Source: Jeotgalibacillus soli (GTDB taxonomy: Bacteria > Bacillota > Bacilli > Bacillales > Jeotgalibacillaceae). From it: a stretch of 64,000 bases of DNA. The stretch lies in NCBI RefSeq assembly GCF_000829435.1, contig NZ_JXRP01000009.1, positions 801,720-865,719 on the forward strand. Direction: 5' to 3'. A program made the position numbers and the translations under genes. The notes under the pieces are model-generated. The model saw only the letters and a list, made by a program, of their open reading frames with translations, did not search any database and was not told the origin of the DNA. Of this stretch, positions 19,881 to 33,843 are shown piece after piece; within the stretch, counting starts at the first letter, position 1; every line of letters starts with the position of its first letter.

Positions 19881-20030
19881 GTCTAAAAACGGTGAGTTGG
19901 TGAGGATATTCTCATGAAACAATTATGTCTTGCATAAAATTATGAAAAGCTGTGCGTTTCATCTTAATTGTTCCATGGAAAAAAAGCATGTATAATAAAA
20001 TGAATGAACATAACTGAGCAGGTGAGAAAG

Positions 20031-20489
20031 ATGCAACGAATAACAAATTGTTTATATGTTAAGGGTCAGCAAACCCTGCTTCTTCAAAAGCCTCGCCGCG
20101 ACTGGTGGGTTGCACCTGGCGGGAAAATGGAACCGGGTGAATCGGTTCGCGATGCATGTATTCGTGAATACAGAGAAGAAACAGGAATTTACGTAAAAAA
20201 CCCAGAAATAAAAGGGATCTTTACGTTTATCATTAAGGATGAAAATGAAGTCGTTTCCGAATGGATGATGTTCACATTTTTAGCAACAGAAGCAGACGGC
20301 GTCGAAATAGAGAATTCTCCAGAAGGCATACTCGAGTGGCAGCCCTTTGAAGCCATTCAATCCTTGCCGATGGCTGAAGGAGATCGGCATATCCTTGAAT
20401 ATGTCATCCATGGACAAGGAGTGATGTACGGAACTTTTACATACACACCGGATTTCAAATTATTGTCCTATCGATTAGACCCAAATTAA
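20031..20489 (+). CDS. yvcI: Nudix hydrolase (YvcI-like)
   Basis: This is a Nudix-superfamily pyrophosphatase of 152 residues, acting on an unknown nucleotide. The Nudix box runs from GKMEPGES through REYREETGI (residues about 32-54) with all catalytic Glu residues. The frame is open from 20004, but ATG 20031 has AGGTGA five bases upstream and gives the YvcI-like start MQRITNC. It heads the yvcI-rapZ-glmR-whiA-crh operon; rapZ follows after 38 bases. Confidence 0.9.
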   Translation: MQRITNCLYVKGQQTLLLQKPRRDWWVAPGGKMEPGESVRDACIREYREETGIYVKNPEIKGIFTFIIKDENEVVSEWMMFTFLATEADGVEIENSPEGILEWQPFEAIQSLPMAEGDRHILEYVIHGQGVMYGTFTYTPDFKLLSYRLDPN

Positions 20490-20527
20490 CTATAAAAAAA
20501 TGCGTTTCCTTTAAGGAGGTTTGGCTT

Positions 20528-21415
20528 ATGACTACGGTTAACGATGTAGAGTTGGTAATCATTACAGGCATGTCCGGAGCAGGCAAAACGGTTGCAGTCC
20601 AAAGTTTTGAGGATTTAGGCTTTTTCTGTGTCGATAATCTCCCTCCAACATTAATGCCTAAGTTTTTAGAATTAATGAAGGAATCCGGCAGCAAAATGAA
20701 TCGGGTAGCTCTTGTTATGGATTTACGGGGGCGTGAGTTTTTCGACTCCCTTTTCAAAGCATTGGATCAATTTGGTGAAAATGATCACGTCCCCCCAAGA
20801 ATTCTTTATTTAGATGCTGATGATGAGGCGCTTGTAAGACGCTATAAAGAAACAAGACGTTCACATCCCCTTGCTCCAGCCGGTTCTCCTCTAGAAGGAA
20901 TTAAGCAGGAACGAATGCTGCTTGAGGAATTAAAAGGCCGCGCACAAATCATCTATAATACGTCCAGTATGAAGCCAAGAGAACTGCGTGAAAAGATTTT
21001 GGAGGAATTCTCTGCAAATAAAAAATCACTCTTCACGGTCAATGTAATGTCATTTGGTTTCAAGCATGGACTGCCAATTGATGCAGATTTAGTGTTTGAT
21101 GTGCGATTCCTTCCTAACCCGCATTATATTGATCACATGCGGCCGAAGACAGGTCTTGAAGAAGAAGTATTCACTTACGTAATGAAGTGGAATGAAACAC
21201 AGAAATTTTTAGAGAAAACCATCGATTTGTTAGCATTTATGCTTCCGCATTATAAGCGTGAAGGAAAGAGTCAACTTGTCATAGCCATAGGCTGCACAGG
21301 CGGACAACATCGATCTGTCGCCCTTACAGAGGAGATCGCCCGCTCCTTTGCGAAGGATTACCATACGAGAGTTACACATCGAGATATTGAAAAGCGACAG
21401 GTGAAGGATACGTGA
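20528..21415 (+). CDS. rapZ: RNase adaptor / nucleotide-binding protein RapZ (YvcJ)
   Basis: This P-loop protein hydrolyses nucleotides; the E. coli homologue senses glucosamine-6-phosphate and delivers a small RNA to RNase E, while B. subtilis YvcJ affects competence. It has 295 residues. Walker A is GMSGAGKT at 14-21, Walker B-like VMDLRGREF follows, and the C-terminal domain has [10 protein letters not shown]. It overlaps glmR by four bases (GTGA). Confidence 0.94.
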   Translation: MTTVNDVELVIITGMSGAGKTVAVQSFEDLGFFCVDNLPPTLMPKFLELMKESGSKMNRVALVMDLRGREFFDSLFKALDQFGENDHVPPRILYLDADDEALVRRYKETRRSHPLAPAGSPLEGIKQERMLLEELKGRAQIIYNTSSMKPRELREKILEEFSANKKSLFTVNVMSFGFKHGLPIDADLVFDVRFLPNPHYIDHMRPKTGLEEEVFTYVMKWNETQKFLEKTIDLLAFMLPHYKREGKSQLVIAIGCTGGQHRSVALTEEIARSFAKDYHTRVTHRDIEKRQVKDT

Positions 21416-22401
21416 CCTCAATTGTCCCGCTTACGAATGGCAAGGTTGTAGTAATCGGAGGAGGAACAGGGCTTTCTGTCCTCCTTCGCGGACTAAAGCA
21501 TTACCCGCTGGATATAACAGCCATTGTTACCGTAGCAGATGATGGGGGAAGTTCTGGGCGTATTAGAAAGGATCTAAATATCCCGCCACCTGGTGATATT
21601 CGAAACGTGCTTACTGCACTTTCGGATGTCGAACCGTTAGTAGAGGAAATGTTTCAGTATCGTTTTGCCAGTACCAATGAATTGGGAGGTCATTCTCTCG
21701 GCAACTTAATCATTGCAGCAATGACCAATATTACTGGTGATTTTGTACATGCTGTGCAGGAAATGAGCCGCGTTTTAAACGTAAGAGGGAAAGTGCTCCC
21801 TTCTGCAAATCAAAGCATTGTTCTATCAGCAGAAATGGAAGACGGTACGGTAATATCCGGAGAGTCTAAAATCCCTTTTTCGGGTAAAAAAATCGATCGT
21901 GTGTTTTTATCACCGGAACACGTGAAGGCGTTGCCTCAAGCTGTTGAAGCAATAGAAGAAGCTGATATGGTGATCATTGGTCCGGGTTCACTCTATACGA
22001 GCATTCTGCCCAATTTACTTGTAAAGGAAATTGGTAAAGCTGTTTGCAATAGCAAGGCACCAAAGGTCTATATATGCAACCTGATGACCCAGGCAGGTGA
22101 AACACTAAACTATACAGCATCTGACCATATTCGTGCGATCTACAAGCATTTGGGTCAATCCTGTATTGATTATGTACTTGTGAATAACGAGCTTGTTCCA
22201 GAGATGATTCAATCCCGTTATGATGAAGAAATGGCGAAGCCGGTACTATTTGATATCGAGCAGCTGAAATCACTCGGATTGAAAGTGGTTTATGATAAAA
22301 TTATTTCATACCATCATGGCCTTATTCGTCATGATACAGATAGCGTTGCGAAGATTCTGACGCAGCTGTTGGCAGACCATCGTGACAAGCTGGCCAAATG
22401 A
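21412..22401 (+). CDS. glmR: Gluconeogenesis / UDP-GlcNAc-responsive regulator GlmR (YvcK)
   Basis: This CofD-fold protein binds UDP-sugars; in B. subtilis it stimulates GlmS and is needed on gluconeogenic carbon. It has 329 residues. The N-terminal [17 protein letters not shown] and [16 protein letters not shown] are the family signatures, with [12 protein letters not shown] and [15 protein letters not shown] further on. GTG 21412 overlaps the rapZ stop, with AGGTGAAGG upstream. Confidence 0.95.
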   Translation: MTSIVPLTNGKVVVIGGGTGLSVLLRGLKHYPLDITAIVTVADDGGSSGRIRKDLNIPPPGDIRNVLTALSDVEPLVEEMFQYRFASTNELGGHSLGNLIIAAMTNITGDFVHAVQEMSRVLNVRGKVLPSANQSIVLSAEMEDGTVISGESKIPFSGKKIDRVFLSPEHVKALPQAVEAIEEADMVIIGPGSLYTSILPNLLVKEIGKAVCNSKAPKVYICNLMTQAGETLNYTASDHIRAIYKHLGQSCIDYVLVNNELVPEMIQSRYDEEMAKPVLFDIEQLKSLGLKVVYDKIISYHHGLIRHDTDSVAKILTQLLADHRDKLAK

Positions 22402-22439
22402 AAATATTGCAAGGTTTATAAGAAAGGTAGGTGGAAGAG

Positions 22440-23390
22440 ATGTCGTTTGCATCTGAGACAAAAAAAGAGCTGACTCAAATTGAAACAAAAGCCTGCTGTG
22501 CAAAAGCAGAGCTGTCAGCCCTTATCCGCATGAATGGGTCTCTTTCCTTCTCCAATCGCCTGCTTGTCGTAAATATTCAAACAGAAAATGCAGCGATCGC
22601 AAGAAGAATCTACACACTCATAAAAAAGAGCTATAGTATTCAAGTTGAACTTCTTGTACGAAAAAAAATGAGACTAAAAAAGAATAATGTGTATATTGTC
22701 CGAATCGTTGAGCGGGCAAGGGAAATTTTAGAGGATTTAAACATATTGGGGGAAGGCTTTACCATCAATCATGATATCTCTCCTTCAATTTTAGGTAAAA
22801 AATGCTGTCAGCGTGCTTATCTTCGCGGGGCTTTTCTAGCCGGAGGATCTGTCAATAATCCTGAGACCTCTTCCTATCATTTAGAGATTTTTACTCTTTA
22901 TGAGGAACACAACGAGTCACTGTCAAACCTGATGAATACATTTAGTTTAAACAGTAAAACACTTGAACGTAAAAAGGGATTTATTGCATACTTAAAGGAA
23001 GCGGAAAAGATTACTGAGTTTTTCAGTTTGGTTGGAGCGCACCAGGCGCTTCTGCGATTTGAAGATGTTCGAATTGTAAGAGACATGAGAAATTCAGTAA
23101 ATCGCCTTGTGAATTGTGAAACAGCGAACTTGAATAAGACCATCGGAGCGGCCATACGGCAGGTTGAAAATATTCGGTTTATTGAACGTCACGCGGGTCT
23201 TCAAATTCTGCCGGATAAACTTCGAGAGATCGCTGAGCTTCGAGTAGCCTATCAGGATGTTACCCTTAAGGAGCTTGGTGAAATGGTTTCAGGAGGAACA
23301 ATCAGTAAATCGGGAATTAATCACCGCCTGCGAAAAATCGATGAAATAGCTGAGAGATTGCGCCGTGGAGAAATGGTAGAAAGTTTATAA
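22440..23390 (+). CDS. whiA: DNA-binding protein WhiA
   Basis: WhiA combines a LAGLIDADG homing-endonuclease-like domain with a C-terminal helix-turn-helix. In Streptomyces it drives sporulation; in B. subtilis it affects division and chromosome segregation. It has 316 residues. The degenerate LAGLIDADG motif appears as [11 protein letters not shown] near 125. The HTH is around 260-300 (LKELGEMV...[12 protein letters not shown]). ATG 22440 is chosen over GTG 22431 because AGGTGG at 22428-22433 sits six bases before it. Confidence 0.95.
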   Translation: MSFASETKKELTQIETKACCAKAELSALIRMNGSLSFSNRLLVVNIQTENAAIARRIYTLIKKSYSIQVELLVRKKMRLKKNNVYIVRIVERAREILEDLNILGEGFTINHDISPSILGKKCCQRAYLRGAFLAGGSVNNPETSSYHLEIFTLYEEHNESLSNLMNTFSLNSKTLERKKGFIAYLKEAEKITEFFSLVGAHQALLRFEDVRIVRDMRNSVNRLVNCETANLNKTIGAAIRQVENIRFIERHAGLQILPDKLREIAELRVAYQDVTLKELGEMVSGGTISKSGINHRLRKIDEIAERLRRGEMVESL

Positions 23391-23417
23391 AAAAACGATG
23401 AAAAGGGGTGATATTGG

Positions 23418-23675
23418 ATGAAACAAAAAGATGTACAAATAAATCTTAAAACGGGATTGCAGGCAAGACCTGCTGCCCTTTTTGTACAAGAAGCTACACG
23501 CTTTAAATCTGATGTTTTTATTGAAAAGGATGGAAAAAAGGTAAATGCGAAAAGCATCATGGGGCTAATGAGCTTAGCTTTAGGAGCTGGTACGACGTTT
23601 ACGTTAATTACTGAGGGTAGTGATGAAGAGGGAGCGTTGCAAACGCTTTCTGAGTTTGTTGAGGATAATAGCTAA
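23418..23675 (+). CDS. crh: Catabolite repression HPr-like protein Crh
   Basis: Crh is an HPr paralogue that takes part in CcpA-dependent repression after Ser46 phosphorylation by HprK but cannot carry PTS phosphate. It has 85 residues. The decisive change is visible: residue 15 is Gln (GLQARPAA) where HPr has His, while the regulatory Ser46 in NAKSIMGL is kept. It is last in the yvcI-rapZ-glmR-whiA operon, as in B. subtilis, and its kinase gene is at 3188. Confidence 0.96.
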   Translation: MKQKDVQINLKTGLQARPAALFVQEATRFKSDVFIEKDGKKVNAKSIMGLMSLALGAGTTFTLITEGSDEEGALQTLSEFVEDNS

Positions 23676-23731
23676 TTCTCGATATAACCTGCACTTTGGT
23701 CGATAGGTATCGAACTTTGACTCATTACTTT

Positions 23732-23770
23732 AAAAAAGAAGGCTGTTCCAAATGGAACAGCCTTCTTTTA
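23732..23770. terminator. Bidirectional terminator between crh and clpP
   Basis: The 14-base perfect stem AAGAAGGCTGTTCC / GGAACAGCCTTCTT with an AAAT loop has A and T runs on either side, serving both converging genes. Confidence 0.93.
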
Positions 23771-23773
23771 CTT

Positions 23774-24370
23774 TTATTTATTTGAAATATCGTTACGAGT
23801 CATAATTTGATCAACTAGACCGTATTCTTTTGCACGTTCAGCTGTCATAAAGTTATCACGTTCTGTATCGCGTGAGATGGTTTCGAAATCTTGACCAGTA
23901 CGCTCAGAAAGGATTGTGTTTAGCTTGTCGCGAAGGAACAGGATGCGCTTTGCAGCGATATCGATTTCTGTTGCCTGACCTTGTGCACCGCCAAGTGGCT
24001 GGTGAATCATTACTTCTGCATTTGGTAAAGCAAAACGTTTGCCTTTTTCACCAGCTGCCAAGAGGAATGCACCCATAGATGCAGCCATTCCGATACAGAT
24101 CGTTTGTACCTTTGGTTTAATAAATTGCATGGTGTCATAGATTGCCATACCGGCAGTAATGCTGCCCCCTGGGCTATTGATATAAAGATAAATATCTTTC
24201 TCTGGGTTGTCTGCTTCTAGGAATAGCAGCTGAGAAACAATTGAGTTTGCAACATTATCATCGATTGCGCTCCCAAGCATTACAATACGGTCCTTAAGTA
24301 AACGAGAGTAGATGTCGTATGCACGTTCTCCGCGGTTTGTTTGTTCAATAACTGTAGGAATCAAATTCAT
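23774..24370 (-). CDS. clpP: ATP-dependent Clp protease proteolytic subunit
   Basis: ClpP is the serine peptidase that forms a double heptameric chamber and works with ClpC, ClpX or ClpE. It has 198 residues. The catalytic triad is visible: Ser98 in GMAASMGA, His123 in MIHQPLGG and Asp172. ATG 24370 follows AGGAGGAACTACCA. It is monocistronic, with a CtsR operator over the promoter. Confidence 0.97.
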   Translation of the reverse strand: MNLIPTVIEQTNRGERAYDIYSRLLKDRIVMLGSAIDDNVANSIVSQLLFLEADNPEKDIYLYINSPGGSITAGMAIYDTMQFIKPKVQTICIGMAASMGAFLLAAGEKGKRFALPNAEVMIHQPLGGAQGQATEIDIAAKRILFLRDKLNTILSERTGQDFETISRDTERDNFMTAERAKEYGLVDQIMTRNDISNK

Positions 24371-24419
24371 TGGTAGTTCCTCCTTTTTCTCTCTTACAAT
24401 ATTTCAATTATGTATTGAT

Positions 24420-24449
24420 ATCATACACTCAAGGTCAAGAAAGGTCAAA
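24420..24449 (-). promoter_or_regulatory. clpP promoter with CtsR operator
   Basis: On the minus strand TTGACC (24443-24448) and TATGAT (24420-24425) are 17 bases apart. On the plus strand GGTCAAG AAA GGTCAAA (24433-24449) matches the CtsR direct heptad repeat with one mismatch and covers the -35. This predicts heat-inducible derepression. Confidence 0.85.
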
Positions 24450-24647
24450 CTATATGATTGCTGACTTTTCAAGAGGTATTATTATCATCATAACCATTTT
24501 ATCCGGACTTTAACAAGTGTAAGCTTTTTCGATTTTATAAGATAAATCATGGTTGCATATGCGATTCTCCTCCATTATAATAGGTAAGCGTACTTAACGA
24601 GCATTTTAGAAATGCAGATACTACTTTCGAGCATCTTGCGCCTGTCG

Positions 24648-24798
24648 CAGTTAAACGCCAGCTTCAGCTTTTGAGAGATCCAGCTTCAATGGCTAGCCTC
24701 TCGAGGTCATAAGCCACACTGCCCAAGTAGGCAAAAAGCGCCTACTAGGACAATGCGTCTTATGCTTGTCGCGGCTGAGCGAGCCATTTCAGCTTTTA
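24648..24798. repeat. Bacillaceae hairpin repeat (second family)
   Basis: This contains the words GAGAGATCCAGCT, CTAGCC, CTCGAGGTCATAAG and CTTATGCTTGTCGCGGCT, which mark a common Bacillaceae intergenic repeat. The central arms GTAGGC / GCCTAC and CATAAG / CTTATG fold into a long hairpin with AAAAAGC at the tip. It lies between the clpP promoter and tRNA-Arg. The limits are approximate. Confidence 0.7.
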
Positions 24799-24803
24799 AT
24801 CTT

Positions 24804-24875
24804 GCCCTCGTGGTGTAATGGATAACACGTAAGATTCCGGTTCTTGAAATGGGGGTTCGATCCCCTCCGAGGGCG
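24804..24875 (+). tRNA. tRNA-Arg (anticodon CCG)
   Basis: The acceptor stem GCCCTCG / CGAGGGC closes a 72-base cloverleaf. The anticodon loop TTCCGGT gives CCG, reading the CGG codon. The T arm GGGGGTTCGATCCCC is normal. CCA is not encoded. A terminator follows seven bases later, so it is a single-gene unit. Confidence 0.95.
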
Positions 24876-24881
24876 TAATTG

Positions 24882-24915
24882 AAAACCTCCACTGCTTGTG
24901 CAGATGGAGGTTTTT
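24882..24915 (+). terminator. Terminator of tRNA-Arg
   Basis: AAAACCTCCA / TGGAGGTTTTT with a 13-base loop. Confidence 0.88.
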
Positions 24916-24999
24916 CTTTATTCTATGCTAGTAATTGCTGTATCATTTCAATTAATAAAAGAATCATATCTAAAGTGAACCAATCAAAGGAGAATGATC

Positions 25000-25239
25000 A
25001 TGGACGTCACATTGTATTCAAGGCCTAATTGTGCTCTCTGCGAGGAGGCGAAGCTTATGCTTAAGCTTGTACAGGAAGACATTGCATTTAATTTCATTGA
25101 ATTAAATATAGAAGATCGGGATGAGTGGACGGAGGAGTACGGTTTAATGATTCCTGTGGTGATGGTTGAAGGGGAAATGATTCAGTATGGGCAGGTAGAC
25201 TATTTCACATTAAGTAAACGTTTGCAAAAAAACTCTTGA
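25000..25239 (+). CDS. Glutaredoxin-like small thiol protein
   Basis: This thioredoxin-fold protein of 79 residues has an N-terminal redox motif CALC (Cys11 and Cys14, from VTLYSRPNCALCEEAK) and a conserved cis-Pro region (LMIPVVMVEG). It resembles the glutaredoxin-like DUF836 family rather than classical CPYC glutaredoxins. AAAGGAG is one base from ATG 24994 and seven from ATG 25000, so the latter is taken as the start. The gene lies just upstream of cggR in several Bacillus genomes. Its partner is unknown. Confidence 0.85.
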   Translation: MDVTLYSRPNCALCEEAKLMLKLVQEDIAFNFIELNIEDRDEWTEEYGLMIPVVMVEGEMIQYGQVDYFTLSKRLQKNS

Positions 25240-25248
25240 CTTTTATTC

Positions 25249-25303
25249 TTGAAACAATATTTAAACCCTGTTATGATTAAAAATGTAAGCAGGGTTATTT
25301 TTT
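25249..25303 (+). promoter_or_regulatory. cggR promoter embedded in a terminator hairpin
   Basis: TTGAAA (25249-25254) and TATGAT (25272-25277) are 17 bases apart, a sigma-A promoter. AACCCTG (25264-25270) pairs with CAGGGTT (25290-25296), followed by A and seven or more T residues, which would end the upstream glutaredoxin transcript. RNA begun at the cggR promoter (about 25284) lacks the left arm, so it would not be terminated. Confidence 0.65.
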
Positions 25304-25312
25304 TGGTCCGAA

Positions 25313-25349
25313 TGGGACATAATATGTCTATGCGGGACGAGAAAAGTCC
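25313..25349 (+). promoter_or_regulatory. CggR operator
   Basis: Two tandem sites TGGGACATAATATGTC (25313-25328) and CGGGACGAGAAAAGTCC (25333-25349) match the double CGGGAC operator of B. subtilis cggR-gapA, placed downstream of the promoter as a roadblock. Confidence 0.88.
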
Positions 25350-25371
25350 ACCAAAGAAAGGAAGCTTTGAA

Positions 25372-26406
25372 ATGCCAACATTAATTGACATCCAAAAGCG
25401 ACTGGTGCCTAACCTGCTTGACGATATGCAGCAGAAATATCAAATTCTTCGGTCGATCCGTTTTTTACAGCCGGTCGGAAGAAGAGGCTTAGCACAATCG
25501 CTGGGAATGACCGAGCGAGTGCTGAGGGCAGAGGTTGATTTTCTGAAAACGCAGGATTTAATTCGAGTACATTCATCAGGAATGAGCTTAACGGAAGAGG
25601 GATTAGAAATTTTACTTCCTCTTGAGGGCATGATGAATGAAATATCGGGTATTAATGTAATGGAGAAATCCGTAAAGGATCTTCTGCAAATTAAGGATGT
25701 CATCATTGTTCCTGGCAATAGTGATGATTCACCTTGGGTCAAAGAAGAGCTTGGTCGTGCTGCAATTCAAAGCATGAAGAAGCGCGTAACGGACCATACT
25801 ATTATCGCTGTAACAGGTGGTACGACGATGTCATCGGCAGCAAGAATGCTGACACCGGATTTTGCCGGGCGTGATATTCTCTTTGTTCCAGCTAGAGGGG
25901 GCATTGGGGAGGATGTACATAATCAGGCCAACACCATTTGTGCAACCATGGCGCAAAGATCAGGGGCCAAGCATCGTGTGCTTTATGTACCAGACCAGGT
26001 GAGTCGTGAGGTATACGACTCCATTATGAAAGAGCCGGGTATTAAAGAGGTTATGGCACTCATCACTTCTGCCAACATCGTTTTGCATAGTATTGGGGAT
26101 GCAGCCGCAATGGCAAAGCGTCGCAATACAAGCGAAGAAGATATGGAGAAGATTTTAGCTGGAGAAGCAGTTGGGGAAGCATTTGGTTACTATTTTAATG
26201 TGAATGGAAAGATTGTTCATAAAGTAAAAACAGTCGGCCTTCAATTAAAAGATCTGGCTTCAATCCCAAATATATATGCCGTAGCAGGCGGCTCCTCGAA
26301 GGCTAACGCCATTCAAGCCTACTTTAAAGGTGCACCGCAATCTTCATCTATTCTTATTACGGATGAAGGCGCAGCAAAAGAGCTTTTGAAAGGGACACCC
26401 TTTTAA
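25372..26406 (+). CDS. cggR: Central glycolytic genes regulator
   Basis: CggR is a SorC/DeoR-type repressor of the lower glycolytic operon, released by fructose-1,6-bisphosphate. It has 344 residues. The N-terminal winged HTH is around 37-65 (GRRGLAQSLGMTERVLRAEV); the rest is the sugar-phosphate-binding domain, with VTGGTTMSSAARML and GGSSKANAIQAYF. The frame is open from 25249, but that would run through the operator; ATG 25372 follows AAAGGAA by eight bases and gives the normal MPTLIDIQKRL start. gapA begins 47 bases after its stop. Confidence 0.95.
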   Translation: MPTLIDIQKRLVPNLLDDMQQKYQILRSIRFLQPVGRRGLAQSLGMTERVLRAEVDFLKTQDLIRVHSSGMSLTEEGLEILLPLEGMMNEISGINVMEKSVKDLLQIKDVIIVPGNSDDSPWVKEELGRAAIQSMKKRVTDHTIIAVTGGTTMSSAARMLTPDFAGRDILFVPARGGIGEDVHNQANTICATMAQRSGAKHRVLYVPDQVSREVYDSIMKEPGIKEVMALITSANIVLHSIGDAAAMAKRRNTSEEDMEKILAGEAVGEAFGYYFNVNGKIVHKVKTVGLQLKDLASIPNIYAVAGGSSKANAIQAYFKGAPQSSSILITDEGAAKELLKGTPF

Positions 26407-26429
26407 AATAAATTTTTTAACCATCCTAA

Positions 26430-27464
<1,035 letters not shown>

Positions 27465-27479
27465 TCCATCTTAAACTTT

Positions 27480-27568
27480 TATAGAGAATGATTGGTTTTT
27501 AACTGGACCATCCTCTATAATAAGAGTGGATAATGGGGAGAGGGGAACAAATCCCCCCTCCCCTTTTT
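27480..27568 (+). terminator. Hairpin plus terminator between gapA and pgk
   Basis: Two structures follow gapA. The first is TATAGAG / CTCTATA (27480-27519) without a T run, possibly an mRNA-stabilising hairpin. The second is GGGGAGAGGGG / CCCCCCTCCCC (27535-27563, one mismatch) with five T residues. No promoter is obvious before pgk, so the second is probably a partial terminator that sets gapA above pgk. Confidence 0.75.
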
Positions 27569-27608
27569 CAAGAAAGTTTCATATCACGTTATAAGGAGGC
27601 CTTTTGCA

Positions 27609-31138
<3,530 letters not shown>

Positions 31139-31145
31139 TCATTAA

Positions 31146-32453
<1,308 letters not shown>

Positions 32454-32504
32454 GCTTGCAACAAAAATCGCCTGTGTTCGCGCTCGCTCGCAGGAGAAAA
32501 AACG

Positions 32505-32542
32505 AAAACACCGTACCCTGCAAGTGGGTGCGGTGTTTTTTT
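32505..32542 (+). terminator. Terminator of the glycolytic operon
   Basis: The stem AACACCGTACCC / GGGTGCGGTGTT is followed by seven T residues. Confidence 0.9.
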
Positions 32543-32663
32543 GTGTTCCTCTCTTCCAACGATCTCCAATTTGAATCTCACAGCACAAGAAAAAAGATTG
32601 TTTAACGACGGGTGCTATGATAAGATTGAGATAATGTGAAGTTCGTTTCAGGAGGTGGAACTC

Positions 32664-32897
32664 ATGGTTACATTTTTGACAGTTTTACTCGTTATAACTT
32701 GTATTTCGTTGATTGTGGTCGTATTATTGCAATCCGGTAAAAGTGCAGGTCTTTCCGGCGCAATCTCAGGTGGTGCGGAGCAGCTTTTCGGCAAGCAGAA
32801 AGCGCGCGGTATCGATTTAGTTCTGAATCGGATTACAATTGTTCTTTCCGTATTATTTTTTGTACTCACCATTACTGTTGCTTTTTTCTTAAACTAA
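32664..32897 (+). CDS. secG: Preprotein translocase subunit SecG
   Basis: SecG is a small accessory subunit of the SecYEG channel. It has 77 residues and two hydrophobic helices (about 2-24 and 52-76) joined by the conserved loop [26 protein letters not shown] 32664 lies seven bases after AGGAGGT; the earlier in-frame GTG overlaps the RBS. It is followed by a terminator, then est-rnr-smpB-ssrA in the B. subtilis order. Confidence 0.95.
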   Translation: MVTFLTVLLVITCISLIVVVLLQSGKSAGLSGAISGGAEQLFGKQKARGIDLVLNRITIVLSVLFFVLTITVAFFLN

Positions 32898-32906
32898 TGA
32901 CCTTGT

Positions 32907-32942
32907 GCCCTGACCAAGCATTGCGTTGGTCGGGCTTTTTTA
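32907..32942 (+). terminator. Terminator of secG
   Basis: GCCCTGACCAA / TTGGTCGGGC followed by six T residues. Confidence 0.9.
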
Positions 32943-33031
32943 TGTCTATTTTCAAACAGAAAAATGGTAATCCTACCTTATCTTTGGTACAAATAAAGTA
33001 GAATTCGACTATACAGGAGTGAACGTCAACT

Positions 33032-33778
33032 ATGAAATTAAATCTGCCTAAGCCATTTACCTTTGAAGGAGGTAAGCGTGCAGTGCTTTTACTGCATGGC
33101 TTTACTGGGAATTCTTCTGATGTACGGATGCTTGGCCGCTTTCTTGAAAAGAATGGCTATACCTCACACGCACCGCACTATAAAGGGCATGGTGTACCAC
33201 CTGAGGAACTTGTAAAGACCGGCCCGAAAGACTGGTGGAAAGACGTAATGATGGGCTTCGATCATTTAAAGCGATTGGGTTTTGAAGAAATCGCTGTAGC
33301 AGGGCTTTCATTAGGAGGCGTATTTTCATTGAAATTGGGTTACACTGTACCTGTGAAGGGTATTGTGACGATGTGCGCCCCTATGTATATAAAGAGCGAG
33401 GAAGTCATGTATAAAGGTGTCCTGCAATATGCTCGCGAGTTTAAAAAATACGAGGGTAAGTCTGAGGAGCAAATTGAAAAAGAAATGACAGAATTTGCAA
33501 AGACCCCAATGGACACACTAGAAGCGCTTCAAAAGCTTATTACAGAGGTTCGTGAATCAGTCGATATGATTTATACACCTACTTTTGTCGTACAGGCACG
33601 AAACGATCACATGATTAACACTGATTCTGCCAATATTATTCATGATGGTGTTGAAGCAGAACAGAAGAAACTAAAATGGTATGAGGAATCCGGTCACGTC
33701 ATTACGTTAGACAAAGAAAAAGAGCAGCTCCACCAAGACGTATTGGAATTTCTCGATTCGCTGGACTGGTCTGTTTAA
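33032..33778 (+). CDS. est: Carboxylesterase Est (YvaK)
   Basis: This cytosolic alpha/beta-hydrolase cleaves short-chain acyl esters. It has 248 residues, the same length as the Bacillus/Geobacillus Est family. The oxyanion region is [12 protein letters not shown], the nucleophile Ser is in [11 protein letters not shown] (about 94), Asp is near QARNDHMI and His is in [24 protein letters not shown]. It is followed by rnr after 65 bases. Confidence 0.92.
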   Translation: MKLNLPKPFTFEGGKRAVLLLHGFTGNSSDVRMLGRFLEKNGYTSHAPHYKGHGVPPEELVKTGPKDWWKDVMMGFDHLKRLGFEEIAVAGLSLGGVFSLKLGYTVPVKGIVTMCAPMYIKSEEVMYKGVLQYAREFKKYEGKSEEQIEKEMTEFAKTPMDTLEALQKLITEVRESVDMIYTPTFVVQARNDHMINTDSANIIHDGVEAEQKKLKWYEESGHVITLDKEKEQLHQDVLEFLDSLDWSV

Positions 33779-33843
33779 TAACGAAAAGCACAAGCAGCTC
33801 TTGTGTATCAAACAGATAACTCAGCAAAGGAGGGAAAGAAAGA

